This document shows positions 18,198-26,588 of a stretch of DNA of 64,000 nt, piece after piece. The notes under the pieces are model-generated. The model was not told where the DNA came from, searched no databases, and worked only from the letters and a program-made list of their open reading frames with translations. How positions within the stretch are numbered: position 1 is the stretch's first letter; the number at the start of each line of letters is the position of its first letter. The stretch is taken from NCBI GenBank assembly GCA_032161045.1, contig JAVHTH010000016.1. One strand, 5' to 3'. Source of the DNA: Fervidibacter sinensis (GTDB lineage Bacteria > Armatimonadota > Fervidibacteria > Fervidibacterales > Fervidibacteraceae). The position numbers were made by a program, and so were the translations under genes.

Positions 18198-18322
18198 TAC
18201 CCATCACCGTCGGCAACATTTTGTCACATCGGGAGAAAGCCATGCTTCGGGGTTAAACCCCATCGCCCTTGCCATTTTGAGCGATGCGGGCTAACATGAT
18301 AAATGTGCCAGAGGTGACTTGA

Positions 18323-19288
18323 ATGGACATCATTGCCCGGCTGATTGAGCAATTAGCGTCAGAAGATGAATTGGTGCGAGTTCAGGCAGGGGAGTTTCTT
18401 ATCCAAATGGGTTCGGCGGCGGTTCGTCCCCTCATTGAGGCTTTGCAAAATCCACGCTATCCTGCTCGCCCATTAATTGCCGCGACTTTAGGTCAAATAG
18501 GCGATAAAAGGGCTGTTGAACCTCTCATCCATGCTCTCAAAGACCCTGACAAACTTGTTCGCTACCATGCAGCACTCGCTTTAGGGAAACTCAAAGACCG
18601 CCGCGCAATTAAACCATTGATTTACGCTTTGTTTGACGAGATGCCGCCAATTGGTCCTGACCCGCTCACTGGAGACTTAATGACCGTTCGCGCTGCTGCG
18701 GCACAAGCGCTGGGGGAGTTAAAGGCAGAAGAAGCAATTCCCGCTTTGAAAGTCCTCTTGACAGATGAGAACAGAGGTGTTCGCAGGTCTGTCATTCAAG
18801 CTTTGGGACAAATTGGAACCGAAGAAGCCATTAGGGTTTTGAGCGAAACGGTTTGGCGGGAGCGAGATGAGGCTTTGTTGGAGTTGATGATTCGCTTCAT
18901 TGCTCGCTCCCCATCGGCTCAAACTTCAGAAACTTTGCAACAAATTGCTCAAAATCACTCTGATGAGCGGGTGCGCCAACTCGCCCAGATTTACCTGAAG
19001 GAAGTGATGGCGTCTTCAAAGCATCAGGTTCCCTTACCACAAAAGCAATCTGTCAAGTCCCGTCACTTCCTTTGGCTTTTAGGTGGTGCTATCGTGGCTG
19101 TCTTAGTCGCAGGTCTCTTTCGCTTGGGTTGGAAGCAAAACCGATATGCAGCGACAGCAGTTGCCGGTTCCTTTGCAGCGATAGCCTTTGGTCTTTGGAA
19201 ACATTACCGCAAAAACCGCTCCAACCAAGCCATTCCCCCGGAACCCCAACTCCAGCCTTCAATTTCATCCCGCAAGGAAACAATTTGA
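18323..19288 (+). CDS. HEAT-repeat protein with C-terminal membrane segment
   Basis: A protein of 321 residues. Residues about 1-225 are PBS-lyase-type HEAT repeats (recurrent RPLIEAL, VEPLIHAL, AIKPLIYAL with AAxALGxL helices), a scaffold for protein-protein contacts. One or two hydrophobic helices follow (LWLLGGAIVAVLVAGLF and AATAVAGSFAAIAFGLW), then a basic, proline-rich tail. It would present the HEAT array on the cytoplasmic face of the membrane. GAGGTG precedes the ATG at 18323. The M48 protease gene follows about 50 bases later in the same direction. No enzymatic motif; partner unknown. Confidence 0.85.
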   Translation: MDIIARLIEQLASEDELVRVQAGEFLIQMGSAAVRPLIEALQNPRYPARPLIAATLGQIGDKRAVEPLIHALKDPDKLVRYHAALALGKLKDRRAIKPLIYALFDEMPPIGPDPLTGDLMTVRAAAAQALGELKAEEAIPALKVLLTDENRGVRRSVIQALGQIGTEEAIRVLSETVWRERDEALLELMIRFIARSPSAQTSETLQQIAQNHSDERVRQLAQIYLKEVMASSKHQVPLPQKQSVKSRHFLWLLGGAIVAVLVAGLFRLGWKQNRYAATAVAGSFAAIAFGLWKHYRKNRSNQAIPPEPQLQPSISSRKETI

Positions 19289-19340
19289 CTTTCGCTGCGT
19301 CTTTGAAGTTGGGAGAAGTTCAAAAGCGAGGTGAAGAAAA

Positions 19341-20993
19341 ATGATGCGCCAAACGATTGTCACATCCTTGCTCACGCTTTTGTTTTTCGCTTCCGCTTCC
19401 CCTCAACTCATCCTGATCAGCCGCGACCAAGAGATTGAGATAGGCAAAGAAGTTGCCGCTCAATTGGAAAAGGAATACGGCGTTTGGGATGACCCGGAAC
19501 AAACCCGAAGGATAGAAAGGATTGGGAAAAGCCTCGTTGCCGTCTGTGAGCGCAAAGACATGCCTTATACCTTCAAAATCCTCAACGAGAAGAAAGAACT
19601 GAACGCAATGGCTGCACCGGGAGGGTTCATCTATATCACAAGGGCGCTTTTGGAAGCATTGGACAGTGATGACGAAATTGCGTTTGTGCTTGGGCACGAA
19701 ATTGGACATATTGCCGGCGATCACATCAGAAAGCAACTCAGTCAAGCACTCGCTGCCTCAATTTTGCTTGACATACTCACTGCCCGTTCCAGCCAATTAG
19801 TTCGCATTGGCTCGGACATTATGTTTTCGCTTTATCAAAGCGGTTACAGCCGCCAGCACGAACGGGATGCAGACACACGGGGAGTTCGTTACATGAAGGC
19901 TGCAGGATACAACCCGATAGCGGCGATAACGGCATTGAAAAAATTGGGAATGGAGCGATACAAAGGACTCGTCCGATGGTTCGGAACACACCCTGATGTT
20001 CCGTCCCGCATCCAGAGGATCGCCGAAATGTTGGGAGTTGATCCTGAAACCTTGCAACCGCTCCCGCAAGGTGCTGCTCCGGGCAAAATTCCCGATAGAC
20101 CTTCTAAGTTGTTCTTCCTCGTTGACAATGCGGTTTTTTGCCTGCCTTCCAAATCGTCACAGCCGCAGAAAGTTTGGCAATTGGAAAAGCAGCGGGTGGA
20201 AAGGTTCCAAGTATCCGATGACGGCAAAGTCCTTTGGATGCTGGTTCGGCGTGAAGGTTCGGAGTTAGTTCATTTGGCGATATGGAGGGAAGGGGGCAAG
20301 AAAACGGATTTCGCTGCTTCATTTTACGCTGAAAAAGTTTCTGATTTCTCCCGTTCACCCAACGGCAAATGGCTCGCTGTCGTAGCGCAGCAAAGTGGGA
20401 GAAGTTTTGTCAAGGTCTTTGATGAGAAAGGCAGAGAAGTCCCGCTGCCGGATAGAACGCCTTTGGGAGAAGTGAGCGCTGTCCAATGGATAGCGGGAGA
20501 TGAATTGCTGATGTTCACAGAAAGGCTTGGCGAGATGAACATCGCTATTTGGAGTCCCCGCGAAACGGTCAGGTTCGTATCAACGGGTGGCAAATCTTTT
20601 CCCCGTCAAACCGCTTCGTTGGACCAACAAACCATTTTCGTGCTGACCGACGCGACATTGAAACGGGGGCGAATTGACCGAGAAACTATTCAGTGGGAGC
20701 AAATTGCTTTGCCAGTTAAGGCGTTTGCTGTGAGCGGTAAGTTCCTCGCCCTTGTTAAAGACGGGAGTTTGCAAGTTGGTGTTTTAAGTGGTCAGGACTG
20801 GCAAGGCTCAGTCATTGACAATAGAGACGGTGAATTTTCTGACTTGACATTTTCAAAGGATGGGCAATGGCTTGCTTACACTTATCGCGCCAAACCTTCC
20901 GACCCTCCTCAACTTTGGCTGGCTCATGTTCCGACCAAGCGCTTGTGGCGAGTAGCAGTCAATGCGACTAAACCTGTTTTCGCTGGGCGTTGA
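19341..20993 (+). CDS. M48-family metalloprotease with C-terminal propeller-like domain
   Basis: A secreted or periplasmic zinc protease of 550 residues. A signal peptide (about 1-21) is followed by an M48 domain with the zinc motif HEIGH near residue 119 (GHEIGHIAGDH) and the downstream third-ligand region RQHERDADTRGVRYM. Family members such as BepA/LoiP take part in outer-membrane protein quality control. Residues from about 260 to the end form repeated beta strands (FSRSPNGKWLAVV, FSKDGQWLAYT) typical of TolB/WD40-like propellers, an unusual addition compared with TPR-containing BepA. GAGGTG lies upstream of the ATG at 19341; a second ATG follows directly. Confidence 0.88.
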   Translation: MMRQTIVTSLLTLLFFASASPQLILISRDQEIEIGKEVAAQLEKEYGVWDDPEQTRRIERIGKSLVAVCERKDMPYTFKILNEKKELNAMAAPGGFIYITRALLEALDSDDEIAFVLGHEIGHIAGDHIRKQLSQALAASILLDILTARSSQLVRIGSDIMFSLYQSGYSRQHERDADTRGVRYMKAAGYNPIAAITALKKLGMERYKGLVRWFGTHPDVPSRIQRIAEMLGVDPETLQPLPQGAAPGKIPDRPSKLFFLVDNAVFCLPSKSSQPQKVWQLEKQRVERFQVSDDGKVLWMLVRREGSELVHLAIWREGGKKTDFAASFYAEKVSDFSRSPNGKWLAVVAQQSGRSFVKVFDEKGREVPLPDRTPLGEVSAVQWIAGDELLMFTERLGEMNIAIWSPRETVRFVSTGGKSFPRQTASLDQQTIFVLTDATLKRGRIDRETIQWEQIALPVKAFAVSGKFLALVKDGSLQVGVLSGQDWQGSVIDNRDGEFSDLTFSKDGQWLAYTYRAKPSDPPQLWLAHVPTKRLWRVAVNATKPVFAGR

Positions 20994-21074
20994 AAATTAG
21001 GCTTCACAGAAATCCTGCTTATTTGCGAGGCTCAAACCCATACTGTGGGCTTTAGATCCCAACCGTTGACAATC

Positions 21075-21137
21075 TTGGAGGGCACCCTCTGGTTTGCCGA
21101 TTTTTGTTTTCGGCTCGGCAGGAGCCGAGCCTCCGAA
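21075..21137. repeat. Cloverleaf repeat, GGAGGGC family, copy 2
   Basis: Outer stem TTGGAGG/CCTCCGAA encloses an imperfect first arm (GGGCACCC, loop TCT, GGTTTGCC), a GATTTTTGTTTTC middle, and a perfect second arm (GGCTCGGC, loop AGGA, GCCGAGCC). Arm sequences differ from copy 1 while pairing is largely kept. It appears again at 21302-21364 because of the assembly duplication. Confidence 0.75.
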
Positions 21138-21385
21138 TTTTACGGATTTCGTTTTTCTTCGGAGGGCGCGCCTACAGGCGTGCCGAATTTCCCTNNNNNN
21201 NNNNNNNNNNNNNNNNNNNNNNNNNNNNNNNNNNNNNNNNNNNNNNNNNNNNNNNNNNNNNNNNNNNNNNNNNNNNNNNNNNNNNNNNNNNNNNGACAAT
21301 CTTGGAGGGCACCCTCTGGTTTGCCGATTTTTGTTTTCGGCTCGGCAGGAGCCGAGCCTCCGAATTTTACGGATTTCGTTTTTCT

Positions 21386-21417
21386 TCGGAGGGCGCGCCT
21401 ACAGGCGTGCCGAATTT
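21386..21417. repeat. Half cloverleaf repeat
   Basis: TCGGAGGGC is followed by one arm (GGCGCGCC, loop TACA, GGCGTGCC with one G-T pair) and GAATTT, but then the sequence switches directly into the next repeat family. It looks like the 5' half of a GGAGGGC element fused to a GTAGGGC element. The same half also stands at 21159-21190 because of the gap duplication. Confidence 0.6.
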
Positions 21418-21422
21418 CCCTC

Positions 21423-21486
21423 GTAGGGCAGGGTTTTACACCCTGCCGATGAATTTTCATCGGCGCGGTGTGAAACCGCGCCATAC
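21423..21486. repeat. Cloverleaf repeat, GTAGGGC family, copy 1 of a tandem pair
   Basis: Outer stem GTAGGGC/GCCATAC (one mismatch). Arm 1 is GGCAGGGT with loop TTTAC and ACCCTGCC. The central hairpin is CCGATGAA/TTCATCGG around TT. Arm 2 is GGCGCGGT with loop GTGAA and ACCGCGCC. Three consecutive perfect hairpins within 64 bases. Confidence 0.8.
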
Positions 21487-21505
21487 ATTGAGCCCAATTT
21501 CCCTT

Positions 21506-21570
21506 GCAGGGCAGGGTTTTATACCCTGCCGACGAATTTTCTATCGGCGCGGTGTAAAACCGCGCCATAC
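21506..21570. repeat. Cloverleaf repeat, GTAGGGC family, copy 2 of a tandem pair
   Basis: A second copy begins 83 bases after the first. It has the same arms (GCAGGGTTTTATACCCTGC and GCGCGGTGTAAAACCGCGC) and a slightly changed central hairpin. The spacers after both copies also resemble each other (ATTGAGCCC and ATTAAGCC), so the repeat unit includes some flank. Confidence 0.8.
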
Positions 21571-21617
21571 ATTAAGCCAATTTTTCGGTTGAGCAGAAAA
21601 CCACAAAGCCGAAAGTT

Positions 21618-23174
21618 TCAAATTGGCAGAGCGATACCTTCGCCCCTAATGTCAGCGCAGCCACACCAACTTTCACCAACCCGTTCAATTCCGTGAGCAA
21701 CTCCAGTCCCAAAAGTTGGAGGGTAAGCAACAGTTTGAACTTGCCAGCCTGCTTGCTCTAAAATCTCTGGGTCGCCAGCCCCCTGTTCAATTAGCAAACG
21801 GTTCTCTCCCTGCCATAAAATTCGTGGCATCTCTATCGCTTCCTGCAACCGTTTCCCGCGATAGAGCCAATGGAGCATTATCCAAGCGTGGAGGGTTGGG
21901 CGGTAATCCCCACCGCTCGTTCCCAGCACTCCCTTGACATTTTTTCCCTCAAGCACCATCACCGCCGAGAGTGTGTGTCTTGGTCTCTTGCCCCCAACCA
22001 ACTCGTTCGGATGTCCCGCCTTCAGCACGAAATTTGCTCCGCGATTGTGAAACAGCACCCCTGTTTTCGGGTCCATGATGCCAGAGCCGAAATTGTGGAA
22101 GATGCTTTGAATGACGGAAGCAGCGTTGCCTTCCGCATCCACGACAGCGAAATAGGTAGTGTCAGCAAGAAGCGACTGCAATTTCACAGGTGGGCTATTT
22201 GTCGTTAATTGCTGCCTGAGCATGGCGATTCTATCTGTGTTCAAAAGCGCCTCTGGTGGGAACGGAACGAAGTGCGGGTCAGCGAGGTAAGAATCTCGCT
22301 CTTTAGCGATCACTCGGGCAACCAATCCGACTAAACTTGACAGTTCTGTCATTTCCAGTCGCTCTATTGGGAAGGTTCGCAAAAGCGCCAAACTCTGCAA
22401 AGTAGCGATGCCCAAAGAGTTAGGCGGTATCTCCAAGATTGTCAAGTTGCCGTCACTCCACGAGAGCGGTTCTCCCCACAAACTCGTTTGAGCGGCGAAG
22501 TCTTCAACTGTCACAGGATTGCCCTTCCGCTGCAGGTATTTGACCATAGATTTTGTCAAGTCACTTGAGTAAAAGGCGTCTCTCCCCTCTTCCGCAATTT
22601 GCTTCAGAGTTCGTGAAAGTGAAACTTGCTTGAGTGTTTGTCCAACTCCAAGTGGTTTCCCATTGCGGAAGAAAACCTTTCGCGCCCCTTCATCTTTCGC
22701 CAATCTTCTGGCGTTCGCTGCAATCGCGGCAGCGAGTTTGAAAGAAACTGGAAACCCCTCATAAGCAACTTGTATTGCGGGAGACCAAAGTTCTTTCCAA
22801 AGTAACTTTCCAAAACGGGAATGAAGTTGCCACAGCGCATCAACAAGCCCGGGGACAGTGACTGTCAATGGTGAATAAGGTGGCAAATTTCCGCGAAAGC
22901 GGCGACGCAAATCGGAAGCGTTCAAATTTTTCGGTGCGCAACCGCTACCGTTGAGAGAAACTGCTCTCTTTTCCCTTGCGAGCCAGAAAAGCCCGAAGAA
23001 GTCACCACCCAAACCGCAAAGGTGCGGCGTGACAACGGAAAGCACAGCGCTGACTGCAACAACAGCGTCGGCGAAGTTTCCGCCTTGCTTTAAAACATCC
23101 CTTCCAACCAACGCAGCGAGTGGATGTTCGGCAACGACCATTCCGTGCCCCGACCACGCCGGCAACTTGAACAT
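21618..23174 (-). CDS. Gamma-glutamyltransferase family protein (YwrD-like)
   Basis: An N-terminal-nucleophile hydrolase of 518 residues related to gamma-glutamyltranspeptidase, which cleaves or transfers gamma-glutamyl groups (glutathione, polyglutamate). The large-subunit start (AEHPLAALVGRDVLKQGGNFADA, with CGLGGDFFGLFW) is clear. The processing site is DTTYFAVVD: the nucleophile threonine is present, but the usual TTH.S is TTYFA. GTSGGDYRP replaces the common GSPGG. Together these suggest the YwrD-like branch rather than a classic GGT. There is no signal peptide, so it is probably cytoplasmic. The ATG at 23174 has AAAGGAGTGG upstream. The agmatinase-family gene lies 26 bases upstream on the same strand. 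Confidence 0.85.
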   Translation of the reverse strand: MFKLPAWSGHGMVVAEHPLAALVGRDVLKQGGNFADAVVAVSAVLSVVTPHLCGLGGDFFGLFWLAREKRAVSLNGSGCAPKNLNASDLRRRFRGNLPPYSPLTVTVPGLVDALWQLHSRFGKLLWKELWSPAIQVAYEGFPVSFKLAAAIAANARRLAKDEGARKVFFRNGKPLGVGQTLKQVSLSRTLKQIAEEGRDAFYSSDLTKSMVKYLQRKGNPVTVEDFAAQTSLWGEPLSWSDGNLTILEIPPNSLGIATLQSLALLRTFPIERLEMTELSSLVGLVARVIAKERDSYLADPHFVPFPPEALLNTDRIAMLRQQLTTNSPPVKLQSLLADTTYFAVVDAEGNAASVIQSIFHNFGSGIMDPKTGVLFHNRGANFVLKAGHPNELVGGKRPRHTLSAVMVLEGKNVKGVLGTSGGDYRPTLHAWIMLHWLYRGKRLQEAIEMPRILWQGENRLLIEQGAGDPEILEQAGWQVQTVAYPPTFGTGVAHGIERVGESWCGCADIRGEGIALPI

Positions 23175-23200
23175 TCCAATCCACTCCTTTCCAAAAGTCT

Positions 23201-24016
23201 TCAACGCTCACCGCTTCGCTTACCCCAAAACGCCAAAATGCCTTCTTGAACTAACTTCGCTGCCGTGACCGCTGTGACCTCAGCGGGGTCATAAGGCGGG
23301 TGAACTTCCACTATGTCCATCCCGATGATCGTTAGGTTTCTCAATGCTTGAAAAAGCGAGATGACTTGCTCGTATCTCAAACCGCCGGGCTCTGGGTTGC
23401 CAACCCCGGGGCACAAACTTGGGTCAAGGGCATCAATGTCAATGCTCAGGTAAGTTGGGCGGGATGGGTCAAGTTTACTGGGCAATTCTTCAATGGATAC
23501 ATACCTGCTCCAGTCTTCGTTTCCGACGAAAGAACGAGCCCCTGCGACCCAAACTCGCCCTTCAACCATTTCCCAAATTCTCCGAATGGTGCAAGCGTGT
23601 GAGTAACGGCTGCCGTTGTAACTGTCACGCCAATCAGAATGAGCATCCAAAACCGCAACTTGCAACTGAGGTAAGACACGCCTTATCCCCGCAACCACAC
23701 CGATGGTCACGCTATGGTCCCCACCTAACACAACGATGCGCTGCCCAGCCCTCAAAATTTCTTCAACCGTGTCGGCAATTTGAGACAGCGCTTCTTCCAA
23801 CTGGGTGCTTAAAGCCAAATCCCCAGCATCGCCTAAAGCGACATCTCTCAAATCGGCACGAAAAATGGCACTGTAACTTTCAATGCTTTGAGAAGCACGG
23901 CGAATTGCTGCCGGCGCAAAAGCGCTTCCCTTCCTGTAACTTGAAGCCTCTTCAAAGGGAACACCCAGAATGACGACTTGGGCGCCATCCAACGAGCCTG
24001 CTTCCAGAAACCGCAC
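23201..24016 (-). CDS. speB: Agmatinase/arginase family (ureohydrolase)
   Basis: A binuclear-manganese ureohydrolase of about 271 residues, probably converting agmatine to putrescine and urea. All family metal motifs are present: GGDHSVT, DAHSDWRD and SIDIDALDPSLCPG. The loop after the second motif reads SHACTIRR, as in agmatinases and related guanidinohydrolases. I place the start at the GTG at 24016, with GAGAGGTG about nine bases upstream; a GTG at 24028 would overlap that binding site. It is followed by the gamma-glutamyltransferase-like gene, so polyamine or gamma-glutamyl-amine metabolism is a reasonable inference. Specificity among agmatine, arginine and other guanidino compounds is uncertain. 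Confidence 0.85.
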   Translation of the reverse strand: MRFLEAGSLDGAQVVILGVPFEEASSYRKGSAFAPAAIRRASQSIESYSAIFRADLRDVALGDAGDLALSTQLEEALSQIADTVEEILRAGQRIVVLGGDHSVTIGVVAGIRRVLPQLQVAVLDAHSDWRDSYNGSRYSHACTIRRIWEMVEGRVWVAGARSFVGNEDWSRYVSIEELPSKLDPSRPTYLSIDIDALDPSLCPGVGNPEPGGLRYEQVISLFQALRNLTIIGMDIVEVHPPYDPAEVTAVTAAKLVQEGILAFWGKRSGER

Positions 24017-24340
24017 TGCTGTTTTCACCTCTCTCGTCAGTTCTTGTTAATTCGTAGCCTACTCGCTCAATCCATTTTGCCCCAACGAACGAAATTTGGG
24101 AAACGAACAAGTTCTTGGACAAGCAATTCCCCTTTCGGCGCAGATTCCCGGCTCGTGAAAGGGTTGTTTCAAAGCGCACGAATTTCGGGGTTGACTTCAA
24201 ACGCTTAACGGACTCGTAACGAAATTTTAATGCCATGAAAACAAGCCATTGGCAAAGTTTCCAAAGCGAGTTGGTGGGGAAAGCCTACCGACAAGTAAAA
24301 ACGGGCACATAAATGTGCCCATGCTAAGGAGGGATGAGTT
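24017..24340. other. Intergenic region between divergent speB and porin
   Basis: No credible gene. The divergent promoters of both neighbours must lie here, but I see no clear consensus pair. The one visible structure is an 18-base perfect hairpin GGGCACAT/ATGTGCCC at about 24302-24320, just upstream of the porin ribosome binding site (AAGGAGGG). Confidence 0.6.
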
Positions 24341-25471
24341 ATGCGTTGGTTGATTGCTGTGTCGTTGGGGGCTTTGGCTGCGTTCGGGAACTTTGTGACA
24401 GCGCAGAGTGGGACTTCATCTGTTGAAGCGTTGCAGGCGGAAATTACCCGCCTAAAGGAGCAACTTTCAAAACTTGAGGCTCAACTCGCTGAAATTCAAA
24501 AGCAGCAAAAGGCTACCGAAAAAATCACTCAACGCTTTGAACCCATCACCGTTCACGGCTACATCCAAATGCGTTATGAGCGCGACAGTTCAAGACCGAC
24601 GGACGAAAGCAACTTGACGACAGGTCGCGCCAAAGAGAACTTCAGGCTCCGCCGAGTTAGATTGGATGTTCGTGGCACACCTGTCAAGGGAGTGCTTTAC
24701 AGGTTACAAGTTGACGCTGCGGAAACGGATGTCGCTTTGCGTGATGCTTACCTTGAATTGAGAGCGGGTGACGGTGTTTTCACTTTCGGTCATTTCAAAG
24801 TCCCACTGCTTGAGGAAGTTTTGGAATCTTCGTCGGTGCGATGGACGCCCGAAAGGGCGCGAGTTTCAACAGCGCTTTTCTCCGGCGAGCGCGACCGAGG
24901 GATCACTTACACTTTGAGAAAACAAGGCTTGCCAGAAATTACGCTTGGCTTGTTCAGCGGAACAAGGACAACTCAAACCCAAGACAGTTTGACCACACGC
25001 AAAAGTTGGCTTGTCCGCATCGTCCAGCCATTGGACAAGGAAGGCAAGTTGGGGCGAATTTGGGTTGGAAGGATGGATGGTATCGGTCGGCGCGATTTCG
25101 GTGGGGGTCAGATTCTCAACTTTGATCGGGAACGAACTGCCGTTGGTTTGCTCTTGACCCCTATTTCTGGCTTGACAATTCGTGGAGAATGGGTTGACGG
25201 CAAAGATGCCGGCTTCGCAACAAAACCGACGGTTAAAGTTCGCGGTTGGTATGCCTTAGTCGGCTACAAACTTCCCAACCAACCCATCACCCTTTACGCC
25301 AAGCATGACCAATATGACCCCAATCGCGATATTCCGGGTAACACCTCTAAGCGCAACGCTTTGGGAGTCCAGTATGACCTGAACAAGATGACGAGGCTGA
25401 ACTTGACTTGGGAGAAGCAAGAGAACCCCGATGCGACCGTTTGGACATTCCAGACGCAAGTGAGGTATTAA
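24341..25471 (+). CDS. Outer-membrane porin (phosphate-selective porin O/P-like)
   Basis: A 376-residue outer-membrane beta-barrel. Signal peptide (about 1-21, ending TAQS) is followed by a coiled coil (about 28-65, SSVEALQAEITRLKEQL and onward) that probably forms a trimeric periplasmic stalk. The remaining alternating beta strands start with PITVHGYIQMRYER and end with an aromatic residue (QVRY), the usual C-terminal signature for barrel assembly. FRLRRVRLDVRG is typical of the OprP/OprO-like family. AAGGAGGG lies just before the ATG. The gene is evidence for a double-membrane cell envelope. Solute specificity unknown. Confidence 0.88.
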   Translation: MRWLIAVSLGALAAFGNFVTAQSGTSSVEALQAEITRLKEQLSKLEAQLAEIQKQQKATEKITQRFEPITVHGYIQMRYERDSSRPTDESNLTTGRAKENFRLRRVRLDVRGTPVKGVLYRLQVDAAETDVALRDAYLELRAGDGVFTFGHFKVPLLEEVLESSSVRWTPERARVSTALFSGERDRGITYTLRKQGLPEITLGLFSGTRTTQTQDSLTTRKSWLVRIVQPLDKEGKLGRIWVGRMDGIGRRDFGGGQILNFDRERTAVGLLLTPISGLTIRGEWVDGKDAGFATKPTVKVRGWYALVGYKLPNQPITLYAKHDQYDPNRDIPGNTSKRNALGVQYDLNKMTRLNLTWEKQENPDATVWTFQTQVRY

Positions 25472-25493
25472 GGGAAGGTTTGTTGGTTCGTAG

Positions 25494-25584
25494 TAAGGCA
25501 CGAAGCGAAGTGCCGTCAAAAACGGGACGGGAGACGCGGGGCGGGTTAAGACGACACTTCGCTAAAGCCTCGTGTCTTAAAACT
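25494..25584. repeat. Inverted repeat between porin and mreB ends
   Basis: GGCACGAAGCGAAGTGCC near 25498 forms a hairpin. About 45 bases later CACTTCGCTAAAGCCTCGTG is a diverged inverted copy of it. The sequence lies between convergent genes and may work as a bidirectional terminator or be a decayed repeat; neither is proven. Confidence 0.45.
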
Positions 25585-25592
25585 TACCAGTT

Positions 25593-26588
25593 TCACATCC
25601 CGTCAAGGTGCAAGACATGAAGCATGTCAAGAGCCAATCCCGTTCCGAGAGCGACAGCCGAGACTGGGTCATCGGCAACTCGGACCGGGACACCTGTTTC
25701 AAGTTGCAGCAATTGGTCCAAGCCCCGCAAGAGTGCTCCACCGCCGGTAAGGACAATGCCACGGGTGACGACTTCCGCTGCCAATTCGGGCGGGGTTTGT
25801 TCCAAAACTGCCTTAACCCGATTGACGATTTGACTGACGGGTTCAGCGAGGGCTTGACGAATTTCTTCGGAAGTGATTCGGATGGTTTTAGGCAAACCTG
25901 TCACCATGTCGCGACCGCGAACTTCCATCGTCAATTCTTGCTGGAGTTTGTATGCGGAGCCAATCTGGATTTTGATTTCCTCCGCGGTTTGTTCACCGAT
26001 GAGCAGGTTGTATTCGCGTTTGATGTATTTGACTATGGCTTCGTCCATCTTGATGCCACCAACCCGCACGGAATCGCTGACGACTATGCCGCCCAGCGAA
26101 ATGACTGCAATATCGGTTGTTCCGCCACCAATGTCCACAACTACATTGGCGCCGGGCTCTGTGATCGGCAACCCCGCTCCAATTGCTGCAGCCATTGGCT
26201 CTTCAATTGGGAAAGCGCGGCGGGCACCCGCTTCAATTGCAGCATCAACGACCGCTCGTTTTTCCACACTTGTCGCTTTTGCTGGAACGCAAACGATGAC
26301 ATCAGGCTTGAACAAAGTCCAAGGACCGCAGGCTTTCTTGATGAAGTGCTTGAGCATTGCAGCAGTTGTGGTATAGTCTGCGATAACGCCGTCCCTTAAG
26401 GGCTGGCGGGCAGTGATGGCACTTGGTGTTTTCCCGATCATCCGCTTAGCATCTTCGCCGACTGCGAGAATTTTTCCCTTGCGGTCAACAGCAACGACGG
26501 ACGGCTCCCTCAGGACAATGCCTCTCCCCTTGACAAAAACTCTCACACAAGTCGTCCCAAGGTCAATACCCAAACTTCGCCCCAACAT
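25593..26588 (-). CDS. mreB: Rod shape-determining protein MreB
   Basis: Actin-fold ATPase that polymerises under the inner membrane and guides cell-wall synthesis in rods. The 331 residues contain the actin-family signatures: phosphate 1 IDLGTT (residues about 8-13), the connecting IEEPMAAAIGAG, phosphate 2 DIGGGTTDIAVIS, and adenosine motif TGGGALLRGL. The gene begins inside the last codons of murA (26-base overlap), giving a murA-mreB operon that ties two peptidoglycan functions together. mreC and mreD do not follow. Start ATG at 26588 has a weak GGGTGAG binding site, consistent with translational coupling. Confidence 0.95.
   Translation of the reverse strand: MLGRSLGIDLGTTCVRVFVKGRGIVLREPSVVAVDRKGKILAVGEDAKRMIGKTPSAITARQPLRDGVIADYTTTAAMLKHFIKKACGPWTLFKPDVIVCVPAKATSVEKRAVVDAAIEAGARRAFPIEEPMAAAIGAGLPITEPGANVVVDIGGGTTDIAVISLGGIVVSDSVRVGGIKMDEAIVKYIKREYNLLIGEQTAEEIKIQIGSAYKLQQELTMEVRGRDMVTGLPKTIRITSEEIRQALAEPVSQIVNRVKAVLEQTPPELAAEVVTRGIVLTGGGALLRGLDQLLQLETGVPVRVADDPVSAVALGTGLALDMLHVLHLDGM

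Larger units (their letters stand above)
21068..21421. other. Scaffold gap flanked by an exact 127-base duplication
   Basis: Bases 21068-21194 are repeated exactly at 21295-21421, on either side of 100 Ns. An exact 127-base overlap is what two neighbouring contigs of a k=127 de Bruijn assembly share, so the true sequence is probably one copy with little or nothing missing. The same 127-base pattern recurs at the second gap. Confidence 0.85.
20994..21617. other. Gene-free repeat cluster with assembly gap
   Basis: This 624-base stretch between the M48 protease and the gamma-glutamyltransferase gene contains no credible gene. It holds members of two structured repeat families, an N run (21195-21294) and an exact duplication around that run. 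Open frames called here run through the Ns or through repeat arms and are not real. Confidence 0.85.

Noticed and set aside
21068..21421. 127-base direct repeat as a mobile-element target or attachment site
   Set aside because: It flanks Ns with the exact length seen at the second gap, so an assembly overlap is the simpler reading.
21045..21592. Several overlapping frames through the first N run
   Set aside because: They translate Ns and hairpin repeats; no start site or protein similarity.
25608..26399. 263-residue open frame antisense to mreB
   Set aside because: It is the complement of a clear mreB gene, has Cys- and Phe-rich unlikely composition and no binding site.
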